Positions 24,902 through 33,992 of a stretch of DNA of 64,000 nucleotides are shown here, piece by piece. This DNA comes from Gemella cuniculi DSM 15828 (lineage in GTDB: Bacteria > Bacillota > Bacilli > Staphylococcales > Gemellaceae). The stretch covers positions 18,179 through 82,178 of the forward strand of contig NZ_AUDW01000008.1 in assembly GCF_000425665.1 (NCBI RefSeq), in the 5' to 3' direction. The notes under the pieces were generated by a model. That model saw nothing but the letters and a program-made list of their open reading frames with translations. It had not been told where the DNA came from and ran no database searches. The position numbers and the translations under genes were made by a program. Numbering within the stretch: position 1 is the first letter of the stretch; every line of letters starts with the position of its first letter.

Positions 24902-25828
24902 TTAATACATAGTTTTTTTATAGAAAAATCCTAAATCAACTTCTCTATATTTTGGTTTTATTCTCTCTATATCGTTGTAAAAATCTTGTTTTTCATCTTC
25001 ATATGCTTCTTTATCTTCATAATAAAGATCAATTGCATCACGATATATAGTTACTACCTCTGTAATATACTCTTCTGATTTTAAAACCCCTTCTATTTTA
25101 AATGCACTAACTCCTGCTTCAATAAGTCTATCTAATTCTTCTATAGCACAAATATCATTTGCACTCATTATATGCGTACCATTCGAATCTTCAAAAATTG
25201 GATATCTTTCATCTCTATCTTGACTGTATAAAAATAATTTTTTTGAATTACTATATTCTTCTATATAATTTTCTTTTTTACTGTACATAAAATAATTATC
25301 GACCAATTTCCTCACAGATTGGAACATACAAAGCATCCCCTGAATCTGAACTTCTATTTCATATTCACTTTCTTTGGTAATCTCCAAAATTTCTTCAATA
25401 GTTAATTCTTTTGATAGACACGTCCTTACTGCACCACGTTTCCCCCAATAATTACATGAAAAAGAATTAGTCGCTAAAGTATGTGGATCCCACTGAAGTT
25501 TAAACTCAAGATTTTCTTCTTTCAATATAGTTATAATCGTTGGTTCCCCAAATATTAAGGCATCTACTTCTAAATTAGATAAATAGTGCAAGTACTCTGT
25601 TAAATCATCTATATGCTCATTATGGAAAATTGCGTTCACACTAACATATGCTTTTTTTCCCGCTTGATGAATAATTTCAATGGCTTTTTTTAATTCATCA
25701 CGCTTAAATTCACCTGCAAGTCTTAAGCCATACTTCTCTTCTCCAATTATAAAACTGTCCGCACCTACATTTATCAATTCATATATATGTTCAATGCTCT
25801 TTGGAGTAACTACCAATTCTACTGTCAT
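24902..25828 (-). CDS. trhP1: tRNA U34 hydroxylation protein, U32 peptidase family (short paralog)
   Basis: A 308-residue U32-family protein corresponding to Bacillus YrrN/TrhP1 and paralogous to the next gene. The shared core is visible in GADSFIIGEEKYGLR, AYVSVNAIFHNEH and EVQIQGMLCMFQSVRKL, where the usual HG-M-C-SGRC core is degenerate. It lacks the long paralog's C-terminal cysteine cluster. The two probably act together in 5-hydroxyuridine formation. Starts at ATG 25828 after AAAGGAAAA. Confidence 0.85.
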   Translation of the reverse strand: MTVELVVTPKSIEHIYELINVGADSFIIGEEKYGLRLAGEFKRDELKKAIEIIHQAGKKAYVSVNAIFHNEHIDDLTEYLHYLSNLEVDALIFGEPTIITILKEENLEFKLQWDPHTLATNSFSCNYWGKRGAVRTCLSKELTIEEILEITKESEYEIEVQIQGMLCMFQSVRKLVDNYFMYSKKENYIEEYSNSKKLFLYSQDRDERYPIFEDSNGTHIMSANDICAIEELDRLIEAGVSAFKIEGVLKSEEYITEVVTIYRDAIDLYYEDKEAYEDEKQDFYNDIERIKPKYREVDLGFFYKKTMY

Positions 25829-25911
25829 TTTATTTTTCCTTTCATTAAAAGTAAAAAATTATTTCAATATAAAACTAATTTTTAATTTATCCATTCTCTT
25901 AAACAAATAAT

Positions 25912-26559
25912 TTACTTTCTTGTTGTTATAGTTATACCATCACCAAATGGCAATATCACACTATCATAATTTTCATGATTTAATAACCAAGTATTATAGT
26001 TATTTATTTTTCTAGAGAGTTGTTTCAAATCCCTGCTATGTTTTATAATACTTGGATCTGCTACCATCCCTTTAAACAAAACATTATCTGTAATAACAAC
26101 TACATCTTTAGCAAAATATGGCTCATATAATTCAAAAAATTTTCTACTTTGACTTTTAGCACCATCAATAAAAACAATATCATAAGGTGCATTGACAATA
26201 ACCTCATCTTGTAGATTTAATGCGTCTGCATGAAGCAAAGTAATTCTATCAGAAAGATCTCTTTTCTCAATATTTTTTTTTGCTTCATTATACATCACAT
26301 CATCTCGCTCTATAGTCGTAACTGAGCAACCTATACTTTCTGCTAATTTTATGGAAGTATATCCTATTGCAGTTCCTATTTCAAGTACGTTTTTTGCTTT
26401 CTTTATTTTTAAAATTTGAATTAAAAATCTAATTCCAATTTTATCAATAATAGGAACTTTATTTTCCTCAGCATATTTTTCTAGTTCTATATAAAATTCG
26501 TCAAAGTTTTCTAATAAATCTATTACATAAAGATCATCTTTTGATTCTATCGCAACCAT
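25912..26559 (-). CDS. trmR: tRNA 5-hydroxyuridine methyltransferase
   Basis: A SAM-dependent O-methyltransferase of about 215 residues (class I fold, YrrM/TrmR family) that converts ho5U34 to mo5U34 in tRNA. The SAM-binding motif is VLEIGTAIGYTSIKLA, followed by acidic TTIERDD and the metal-site block YDIVFIDGAKSQ. The frame has an ATG at 26571, but that ATG contains the Shine-Dalgarno GGAGG of ATG 26559, which is preferred. First gene of a six-gene operon that supplies its substrate (TrhP1/TrhP2) and removes its by-product (MtnN). Confidence 0.92.
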   Translation of the reverse strand: MVAIESKDDLYVIDLLENFDEFYIELEKYAEENKVPIIDKIGIRFLIQILKIKKAKNVLEIGTAIGYTSIKLAESIGCSVTTIERDDVMYNEAKKNIEKRDLSDRITLLHADALNLQDEVIVNAPYDIVFIDGAKSQSRKFFELYEPYFAKDVVVITDNVLFKGMVADPSIIKHSRDLKQLSRKINNYNTWLLNHENYDSVILPFGDGITITTRK

Positions 26560-26584
26560 ATTCTCCTCCATATTTATACATCAT

Positions 26585-26612
26585 ATTATAATATCATAAA
26601 ATGCTTTGTAAA
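26585..26612 (-). promoter_or_regulatory. Promoter of the trmR operon
   Basis: On the minus strand, TTTACA (26607-26612), a 16-bp spacer and TATAAT (26585-26590). An overlapping TTGCAT-N18-TATTAT alternative exists. Confidence 0.5.
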
Positions 26613-26716
26613 TGCAATTATAAAGACTATACTATGCAAATTTATTCAAAAATTTTCCCAATATAATTTTTATTTATAATTTTAAATATGCATATAAAAA
26701 ATATATATCAAAAATA

Positions 26717-26755
26717 AAAGAACAATAAGTATTTTCAAATACATACTGTTCTTTC
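26717..26755 (-). terminator. Terminator downstream of pta
   Basis: Arms AAAGAACA / TGTTCTTT with further pairing inside (GTAT / ATAC) and a short loop. On the minus strand it is followed by TATTTTTGATA. Confidence 0.75.
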
Positions 26756-26776
26756 ATTACTTAATCACATTTTTTA

Positions 26777-27757
26777 TTATTCTGAAATAGCCTGAACTGC
26801 TGTAATTAAAGCTAATTTTAGTACATCTCCTGATGAACAACCACGAGATAAATCATTAACTGGAGCATTTAATCCTTGTAAAATTGGACCTACTGCTTCA
26901 AATCCGCCCAAACGTTGAGCAATTTTGTATCCAATATTTCCTGCTTCTAAACTTGGGAAAACGAACACCGTTGCATCCCCTTGAATTTCTGAATTTGGAG
27001 CTTTTAATCTCGCAACTGGTGGTACAAAAGCAGCATCAAATTGTAATTCACCACCTACTGGAAGTGTTGGAGCTTTTTCACGAACAAGTCTTGTAGCTTC
27101 TGCTACTTTCTTAGTTTCATCTGTTACTGCTGATCCCATTGTTGAAAAACTTAACATCGCAACTTTAGGATTAATATTGAAGCTTTTTGCTGTTTTTGCA
27201 CTCTCCACAGCAATTTCTGCTAAACCTTGTGCATCTAAAGAAGTATTAATTGCACAATCTGCAAAAATAAATCTTGAAGCATTGCGTGACATAATAAATG
27301 CACCACTCGTTCTACTTACTCCTGGTTTAGTTTTAATAATTTGAAGTGCAGGACGAACCGTATCTCCTGTTGAATGAATAGCCCCAGATACTAAACCTGC
27401 CACTTCTCCCATATAAACCAGCATAGTCCCAAAATAGTTAACATCTTTTAAAAGTTCACGAGCTTTTTCTTCTGATACTTTTCCTGCACGTCTTTCCAAA
27501 AACTTAGCCAGCATCTCATCATATTTCTCGTAATTCTCATGATCGATAAATTCTATCCCTGAAACATTTAAAAATAGCGGTTGTGCTAACTTTTCAACTT
27601 CTTCTCTTTTTCCGATAAGAACTGGTTGCACATAACTTGTAGCACTAAGTTTTACCGCAGCTTCTAAAATACGTTCATCGTATGCTTCTGGCAATACTAT
27701 ACGAATTTTTTTCCCTTCTAATTTTTCTTGAAGTTCCACAAATAAATTATTTGTCAT
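26777..27757 (-). CDS. pta: Phosphate acetyltransferase
   Basis: Converts acetyl-CoA and phosphate to acetyl-phosphate, the first step of ATP-yielding acetate formation. A 326-residue short-type Pta/EutD. Typical blocks are RIVLPEAYDERILEAA at the start, SGAIHSTGDTVRPALQIIKT in the middle and GPILQGLNAPVNDLSRGCS near the end. Of two nearby ATGs, 27757 has the correct 8-nt spacing from AGGAGG. Last gene of murA-epuA-pta; its ribosome binding site touches the epuA stop codon. Confidence 0.95.
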   Translation of the reverse strand: MTNNLFVELQEKLEGKKIRIVLPEAYDERILEAAVKLSATSYVQPVLIGKREEVEKLAQPLFLNVSGIEFIDHENYEKYDEMLAKFLERRAGKVSEEKARELLKDVNYFGTMLVYMGEVAGLVSGAIHSTGDTVRPALQIIKTKPGVSRTSGAFIMSRNASRFIFADCAINTSLDAQGLAEIAVESAKTAKSFNINPKVAMLSFSTMGSAVTDETKKVAEATRLVREKAPTLPVGGELQFDAAFVPPVARLKAPNSEIQGDATVFVFPSLEAGNIGYKIAQRLGGFEAVGPILQGLNAPVNDLSRGCSSGDVLKLALITAVQAISE

Positions 27758-27769
27758 CTCCATATCCTC

Positions 27770-27937
27770 CTAATTGTATATAATATCTTTAATATGTTTT
27801 ATTGACTTTAAACTTAAAGCATCTATGATGCTACCCTTACCTAAAATTACATAGCCTAAAATAGTTCCAATATAAAATACAAGAATTATTAATACTATGT
27901 TTCTCAAATATCTCAAAAATCTATTTTCTATTTTCAT
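27770..27937 (-). CDS. epuA: EpuA-like small membrane protein (annotated elsewhere as 'RNA polymerase subunit beta')
   Basis: A 55-residue protein: a basic N-terminus (KIENRFLRYLRN), one membrane span (IVLIILVFYIGTILGYVI), then LGKGSIIDALSLKSIKHIKD. It fits the EpuA family (GY-x-x-GxGxPxDVFxPxxWxHIxDF pattern), although the usual proline and tryptophan are not conserved. As in streptococci it sits directly after murA, 9 bp past its stop and 12 bp before pta. Only a weak Shine-Dalgarno (TAGGT) precedes ATG 27937, so coupling to murA is likely. The biochemical role is not established. Confidence 0.75.
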   Translation of the reverse strand: MKIENRFLRYLRNIVLIILVFYIGTILGYVILGKGSIIDALSLKSIKHIKDIIYN

Positions 27938-27946
27938 ACTGAGTAC

Positions 27947-29215
27947 CTACTCATCTATTCTCTTGATATCTGCACCTAATTTTCTCATTTTTTCTTCTAT
28001 ATCAACATAACCTCTATCAATATGATAAATATCAATAATTTTTGTAGTTCCCTTAGCAATTAATCCAGCAATAATAAGTGCTGCTCCTGAACGAAGATCA
28101 GTCGCTCTTACTGTAGTTCCCTCTAGATGTGCAGGACCTTCTATCAGTGCGCTTCTTCCCTCTATTCTTATTTTTGCATTCATTCTTCTAAGTTCTTCTA
28201 CGTGCATAAATCTATTTTCAAAAACAGTTTCGGTTATCGTACTTGTTCCATTTCCTAATAAAGTTAAAACACTTACTATTGATTGCATGTCTGTTAAGAA
28301 ACCTGGATGTGGGAGAGTTTTTACATCAATTGGTTTTAAAACATCTAAGTTATTACTGACTCTCATTGAATCCTCATAAATTTCAATATTTACACCCATT
28401 TCCCTCATTTTGCTTACTAATGCAACATTGTCTTTATATGGTGCACCTTTTATTAGAACATTACCTTTAGTAACTGCTGCAGCTATCATATAGGTTGCAG
28501 CTTCAACACGATCTGACATAATCGTATACTCAGCACCTATAAGTTTTTCTACACCTTCTATTTCTAAAACAGAAGTTCCCTTCCCTGATATTTTCGCTCC
28601 CATTTTTGTTAAGAAGTTAATCATATCTTCTATTTCAGGCTCTTGTGCTGCATTCACTATTATTGTTTTTCCTTTAGCTAAACAACTGGCCATAATAACA
28701 TTCTGAGTTGCTCCTACGCTCGGAAAATCAAAGAAGATTGTTGTCCCAACCAAATCACCTTCAGCTTTTGCCTCAACAAAACCAGCATCTTGAATAATTT
28801 TAGCTCCTAACGATTCAAAACCTTTCAAATGCTGATCAATTGGTCTACTCCCTATTGAACATCCTCCTGGCATGGCAACCTTCGCTGATTTTTCGCGTGC
28901 TAGCATCGGCCCTAAAACAAGAAAAGATGCTCTCATTTTACTAACAAACTCGAACGATGCTTCTGTTATTAATGGTTTTCTCGCATCAATTTCAAGAGTA
29001 TTTTCTTCAGGGTTATAATCCACCTTAACTCCTAACGATTCAAATAATAAACTAATTGTTTTAATATCCGAGAGTTTAGGAACATTATAAAATTTACTAG
29101 TACCTTCTGTTGCTAATAATCCCGCTGCCACTATCGGCAACGCTGCATTTTTGGCACCAGATACTTGTACTTCACCTATTAAAGGAGTTCCTCCTTTAAC
29201 CACTATTTTTTCCAA
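27947..29215 (-). CDS. murA: UDP-N-acetylglucosamine 1-carboxyvinyltransferase
   Basis: The first committed step of peptidoglycan synthesis: transfers enolpyruvate from PEP to UDP-GlcNAc. A 422-residue EPSP-synthase-fold protein with the N-terminal substrate loop SGAKNAALP, the fosfomycin-binding cysteine in PGGCSIGSRPID, and the TDMQ and RFMHVEELRRM blocks. Starts with TTG 29215 behind GGAGGA. Gram-positives usually carry two copies; the epuA neighbour is the streptococcal arrangement, but which paralog this is (murAA or murAB/murZ) cannot be settled here. Confidence 0.93.
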   Translation of the reverse strand: MEKIVVKGGTPLIGEVQVSGAKNAALPIVAAGLLATEGTSKFYNVPKLSDIKTISLLFESLGVKVDYNPEENTLEIDARKPLITEASFEFVSKMRASFLVLGPMLAREKSAKVAMPGGCSIGSRPIDQHLKGFESLGAKIIQDAGFVEAKAEGDLVGTTIFFDFPSVGATQNVIMASCLAKGKTIIVNAAQEPEIEDMINFLTKMGAKISGKGTSVLEIEGVEKLIGAEYTIMSDRVEAATYMIAAAVTKGNVLIKGAPYKDNVALVSKMREMGVNIEIYEDSMRVSNNLDVLKPIDVKTLPHPGFLTDMQSIVSVLTLLGNGTSTITETVFENRFMHVEELRRMNAKIRIEGRSALIEGPAHLEGTTVRATDLRSGAALIIAGLIAKGTTKIIDIYHIDRGYVDIEEKMRKLGADIKRIDE

Positions 29216-29373
29216 GTTTATTCCTCCATATCTTTATTCAACATTCATACAGTTACTATACTACCACAAATCAAACAATAAATAAAGTTTGAATTTTTGT
29301 TTTTGTATATATCTGTGCTAAAAGTATATTTTTGTATACTTGCTAGTTATATATTTTTATGTATATCTCAATT

Positions 29374-29423
29374 AGAGAGAAACTTTTCACATTATTTTTT
29401 CAATAAAAATCCAGTTTCTCTCT
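29374..29423. repeat. Inverted repeat between polC and murA
   Basis: Perfect 10-bp arms AGAGAGAAAC (29374-29383) and GTTTCTCTCT (29414-29423) with a 30-nt loop. Only the plus-strand direction is followed by a T-rich tract, whereas both flanking genes are on the minus strand, so terminator function is doubtful. Confidence 0.4.
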
Positions 29424-29481
29424 TTGTTTTTATCTTTTAAATAAAGATTAAACTATTTTTACATATTTTAAATCTAGGTGT

Positions 29482-32400
29482 CTATAATTCATCAAAAAAA
29501 GATAGTTGTGCTCTTTCAGGGAGTCCTTTTAGAGTCCCCATTTCCCTCAAGTATTCTATTATTGTTGTAGAAACACTACCTCGTTTTGTTAAATCTTCAA
29601 TCGATAAAAATGCTTTTTCTGCTCTTGCTTGAACAATTTTATTTGCAACATTATCACCCAATCCAGGCACTATCGAAAAAGGAGGAATCAAAGTATTATC
29701 CTCTATTATGTAATCATGACTTAATGACTTTTCTAAATCAACTTTTGAAAAAGAAAATCCACGCTCTAACATCTCGTTCGCTATTTCATAACTCACTAAA
29801 GCATCTTGATCTTTTTTAGTTACTTCATTTTTATCTTTTTCTTTTATTTCTTTTATTTTTGCTTTTAGCGTTTTTTCACCTTTTACCACTGTAATTATAT
29901 CAAAATCACTGGCTCTTACTGAATAATATGCACAATAATAAATTAAAGGTTCATGCACTTTGAACCATGCTATTCTAAGTGCCATTAATACATAAGCACA
30001 AGCATGGGCTTTTGGAAACATGTATTTTATCTTCTTGCATGAATCAATATACCAATTTGGCACATTATTGTCTTTCATCGCTTTTTCAAATTCTTCTGTA
30101 AGTCCTTTACCTTTCCTTACACTCTCCATTATTTTAAATGATAATCCCTCTTCTAGCCCAGCATGAATTAAGTACACCATAATATCATCACGACATCCAA
30201 TTACATCTTTTAATTTACATGTGCCATTACGAATTAATTCTTGAGCATTTCCTAACCACACATCAGTCCCGTGTGATAATCCAGAAATTTGTACCAATTC
30301 TGAATATGTCGTTGGTTTTGTGTCATCCAACATCTGGATTACAAAATTAGTACCAAATTCTGGAATACCAAATGTTCCACTAGCTGAGTCAACCTGTTCA
30401 CGAGTTACCCCTAATGCCTCTACTCCAGAAAATATTTCCATAACTTTGGTATCAGATACATCTATAGTTTTTGGATCTATTCCTGATAAATCTTGAAGTT
30501 TTCTTATCATAGTTGGATCATCATGCCCTAGTATATCAAATTTTAAAATATTGTCATGAATTGAATGGAAGTCAAAGTGAGTTGTACGCCATGGACTAGT
30601 CTCATCATCTGCTGGATATTGATACGGAGTAAAATCAAATATATCCATATCATTTGGCACAACCAATATACCACCTGGGTGTTGTCCTGTTGTTCTCTTA
30701 GCTCCTTCACAACCTGCAGCTATTCTTTCAATATCAATACTTCTTTTCTCTATTTCATTTTTCTCATAATAATCACGCGTAAAAGAATATGCTGTTTTTT
30801 CTGCAACGGTTGATATTGTTCCTGCTCTATAGACATAATCTTCTCCAAAAATCTCTTTTGTAAAATTATGTGCAGTAGCCTGATATTCCCCAGAAAAATT
30901 CAAATCTATATCAGGAACTTTATCACCATTAAAACCTAAGAAAGTTTCAAATGGAATATCTTGTCCATCTTTTATCATCTTGACATCACAGTGTGGACAA
31001 TTTTTATTTGGAAGGTCAAAACCAGATGCATATTCTGCATTTAAAAAGAATTCATTGTGCTTACATTTCGGACAAACGTAGTGCGGAGCTAGAGGATTTA
31101 CCTCTGTTATCTCCATCATTGTAGCGACTAATGAAGAACCTACAGATCCCCTTGACCCTACTAAATAACCATCATCAAGTGATTTTTTTACTAATTTATG
31201 AGATATTAAATAAACCACAGAAAATCCATTACCTATAATTGAATCTAATTCTTTTTCTAACCTTTTTTCTACTATTTCTGGAAGATTCTCACCGTATATT
31301 CTATGTGCCATAGTATAACTTAAATCACGAACCTCATCTGCTGCACCCTCAATATTCGGCGTATACAACTTATCTTTTAATGGCACCACAACTTCAATCA
31401 TATTAGAAATTTTATGAGTATTTTCTATAACAATCTCTTTACAAAGTTCTTCATCCAAATATGAAAACTCTTTTAGCATTTCCTCTGTTGTTAAAAACGT
31501 TGACATTGGCTTTATATCCCTTGCTCCAGGGTTATTTTTTACTGTAAGACGTAAAATTTGTCTGTAATCACGTTGATAATCATCCAAGTAATAACAATCT
31601 CCTGTTGCTACTACTACTTTCCCCTTTTTTTGTGCTAACTCTATTAATTTTTTTAATAAGATTTCCAATTCATCTTTATCAAATATTCTCTCATTTCTTA
31701 TAAAATTCTCATAATGATTTTTAGGTTGAATTTCTATATAATCATAAAATTCGATTATATTCTCTACTTTATCTTCTTTAGAATTTAATAATTCTTCAAA
31801 GACTTCATTATCAGAATTACCACTTCCTATTAGCAAGTTTTCTCTGTATTTTGAAAGAAGACTTCTTGGAATAGTTGGTTTTCCCGATGATAAATAATCT
31901 GTACAACTATATGAAACTAACCTGAATAAATCTTTTAATCCAGCAGCATTTTTTACTAATATTGAACACGGAAAAGACCTTGAACGCTTATGTGCAAGTT
32001 TTAAATCTATTTTATCATCAATTTCACTATGATATTCTATCCCTAAATCATAAAGTTGATCTAACATTTTTACAAAGATTTCTGCTGTTGCTTTTGTATC
32101 ATAAATTGCTCTATGATGTTGAACTAAACGAACTTTATATAACTTAGCTAAATTACTAAGTCCATGTCTTTTAGCTTCTTTATTCTCTGCTCTTGAAATA
32201 AACAATGTATCTATACTTGCATTATTTTTATTCCTCAAACCTATTCTTTCAAAACTTTTATCTAAAAATCCTAAATCAAATTTTGCGTTGTGTGCTACTA
32301 AAATATCATCTTCATCAATCCAATTGTAGAAGTTTGTCATTACTTCTTCCTCAAATGGTGCATCCTTCACATCATCATCAGTTATGCTAGTAAGTCGCGT

Positions 32401-33822
32401 AATTAACTCAGAAATAGACCTCCTAGGATTTATATAACTTTCAAAACTATCAACCTCTACCCCATTTCTCACTTTTACTGCCGCTATTTCTATCAGTCTA
32501 TCACGTTCTGCTGACAAACCTGTTGTTTCTACGTCAAATACTACATACGTCGATTCTTTTAATTTTAACTCTTTTTTATTTGTCGTTGCAGTAATATCAT
32601 CATCCATAATAAAAGCATTTAAACCATAAATGGGTTTTATTTCTTTTCCTTTTGATTTTAAGCAAATTTCTGGATAGGCTTGAACACCATATGTATCTGT
32701 AAAAGCTATAGCTTCATGCCCCCATGACAGTGCTCTATTTATATAATCTTCTGCAGAAGATATTCCCTCAAGTTGACTCATTTTAGTGTGAGTATTCAAT
32801 TCGATTCTCTTCTTGCCTTCATATTTATCTTTTTTCTCTTCTTTACTCGCCACTTCCAATGACTTCGGCTCTATAATAGTATCACGAAGATAAGGATCAT
32901 TACTTACTGTTCCATGAACTTTTATCCATTGACCTTTTTTTATATCCTTAACTAGTTCAATTAACTGATTTCTTCTATTGTTCTGAAATTTTGAATTAGG
33001 ATTGTTTCCAAATAGTCTTAAAACAATAGAATCACTGTAGTCTGTTATCTTCAATCTATGTTGACTAGAACCATTTCTATGCACAATCTCTTCTTTGCCG
33101 AATACTTGAGCCATTATTGTGACATCACCTGAATAGCCAATCACATCTTTGATTTCTACTATATCAACATCTCGAATTTCTTTTCCATACCTATTACCAC
33201 CACCAAAATTTGAGAACTTCTTCTCCGTTTCTTTTGGTTTTCGCTCAGCTTCTTTTCGTTCAAATTCTTCTAATTTTTCTATTTCCTTGGAAATTTTTTC
33301 TTCTTGACGCTCAATCACATCTTCTACATTTGTTTTTGCAAATTTAGGTTTAATATCTTTTATTTCTATCCCTAGTCTATCATAACTTAAAATTAAATTT
33401 TCTTTTTTTTCGTTTATAAAATTGTTCCAAATTGATGGAACCATATTTTTTACAAAAAGAATATTTTCTTTTATGTCAACTTCACCAAGCAAAATACTTT
33501 CCAACAAAATTTCGGATAGATCTGAAAAATTTTCTAAAATAATATATTTCCAATAATCTTTAATTTGCTCATCAGTAATTTCCTCGCTCACACTTAGACG
33601 ATAATTAACGAGATAGTCTCCTAAAAAACTATCTCGCAATTTTTGAATAAGTAGCGTTAGAGAGGTAGTACTTGGCAAACTTTTTCCACTAAAATTAAAA
33701 GTCCAAACTTTATTTTTATTGTCTTTTTCTATATTATCTAAAGAAAAATTTACAAATTCAGTATTGGCTAATTCTTCTAATTCTAGTGTTCTGATTAATA
33801 GAGAAAAATGCTTATTACTCAT
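29482..33822 (-). CDS. polC: DNA polymerase III alpha subunit, PolC type
   Basis: The replicative polymerase of low-GC Gram-positives, 1446 residues. Order: a poorly conserved N-terminal domain with a charged coiled region (about 160-205), an OB domain (about 220-320), and a PHP domain (from about 335) interrupted by a DEDD 3'-5' exonuclease (VVFDVETTGL at about 427). Then a cysteine zinc-binding segment (CPKC...CPHC, about 917-945), and the polymerase palm with GSRGSVGSS and PDIDLNF (about 972). The HHxH-type duplex-binding and thumb regions complete it. Starts at ATG 33822 behind AAGGAGGA. Full length, no intein or break seen. Confidence 0.97.
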   Translation of the reverse strand: MSNKHFSLLIRTLELEELANTEFVNFSLDNIEKDNKNKVWTFNFSGKSLPSTTSLTLLIQKLRDSFLGDYLVNYRLSVSEEITDEQIKDYWKYIILENFSDLSEILLESILLGEVDIKENILFVKNMVPSIWNNFINEKKENLILSYDRLGIEIKDIKPKFAKTNVEDVIERQEEKISKEIEKLEEFERKEAERKPKETEKKFSNFGGGNRYGKEIRDVDIVEIKDVIGYSGDVTIMAQVFGKEEIVHRNGSSQHRLKITDYSDSIVLRLFGNNPNSKFQNNRRNQLIELVKDIKKGQWIKVHGTVSNDPYLRDTIIEPKSLEVASKEEKKDKYEGKKRIELNTHTKMSQLEGISSAEDYINRALSWGHEAIAFTDTYGVQAYPEICLKSKGKEIKPIYGLNAFIMDDDITATTNKKELKLKESTYVVFDVETTGLSAERDRLIEIAAVKVRNGVEVDSFESYINPRRSISELITRLTSITDDDVKDAPFEEEVMTNFYNWIDEDDILVAHNAKFDLGFLDKSFERIGLRNKNNASIDTLFISRAENKEAKRHGLSNLAKLYKVRLVQHHRAIYDTKATAEIFVKMLDQLYDLGIEYHSEIDDKIDLKLAHKRSRSFPCSILVKNAAGLKDLFRLVSYSCTDYLSSGKPTIPRSLLSKYRENLLIGSGNSDNEVFEELLNSKEDKVENIIEFYDYIEIQPKNHYENFIRNERIFDKDELEILLKKLIELAQKKGKVVVATGDCYYLDDYQRDYRQILRLTVKNNPGARDIKPMSTFLTTEEMLKEFSYLDEELCKEIVIENTHKISNMIEVVVPLKDKLYTPNIEGAADEVRDLSYTMAHRIYGENLPEIVEKRLEKELDSIIGNGFSVVYLISHKLVKKSLDDGYLVGSRGSVGSSLVATMMEITEVNPLAPHYVCPKCKHNEFFLNAEYASGFDLPNKNCPHCDVKMIKDGQDIPFETFLGFNGDKVPDIDLNFSGEYQATAHNFTKEIFGEDYVYRAGTISTVAEKTAYSFTRDYYEKNEIEKRSIDIERIAAGCEGAKRTTGQHPGGILVVPNDMDIFDFTPYQYPADDETSPWRTTHFDFHSIHDNILKFDILGHDDPTMIRKLQDLSGIDPKTIDVSDTKVMEIFSGVEALGVTREQVDSASGTFGIPEFGTNFVIQMLDDTKPTTYSELVQISGLSHGTDVWLGNAQELIRNGTCKLKDVIGCRDDIMVYLIHAGLEEGLSFKIMESVRKGKGLTEEFEKAMKDNNVPNWYIDSCKKIKYMFPKAHACAYVLMALRIAWFKVHEPLIYYCAYYSVRASDFDIITVVKGEKTLKAKIKEIKEKDKNEVTKKDQDALVSYEIANEMLERGFSFSKVDLEKSLSHDYIIEDNTLIPPFSIVPGLGDNVANKIVQARAEKAFLSIEDLTKRGSVSTTIIEYLREMGTLKGLPERAQLSFFDEL

Positions 33823-33895
33823 AGTTCCTCCTTAATTTATATACGCAATTTCTTCAAAGACTATTTAAATTCTTCTTTATCTATTATACTATATA

Positions 33896-33971
33896 ATGCC
33901 GACCAAAAACAAATTTTAGTAACAAAATATACTTTTTATATTTTTCTAAAATTTTTGTTTTTGATCGGCAT
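33896..33971 (-). repeat. Long inverted repeat between proS and polC
   Basis: The left arm (33896-33919, starting ATGCCGACC) and right arm (33946-33971, ending GATCGGCAT) pair over 24 positions, with a 2-nt bulge and one mismatch; the loop is 26 nt. In minus-strand RNA the mismatch becomes a U-G wobble, suggesting the structure acts in the proS-to-polC transcript, as terminator or leader element. No strong T-tract follows. Confidence 0.55.
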
Positions 33972-33992
33972 AAATTATAATTTTAGTATTTT

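Noticed and set aside
29482..33822. Possible intein or frameshift in the very long polC gene
   Set aside because: 1446 residues is normal for PolC, the domains follow the usual order, and no splice-junction motifs are seen.
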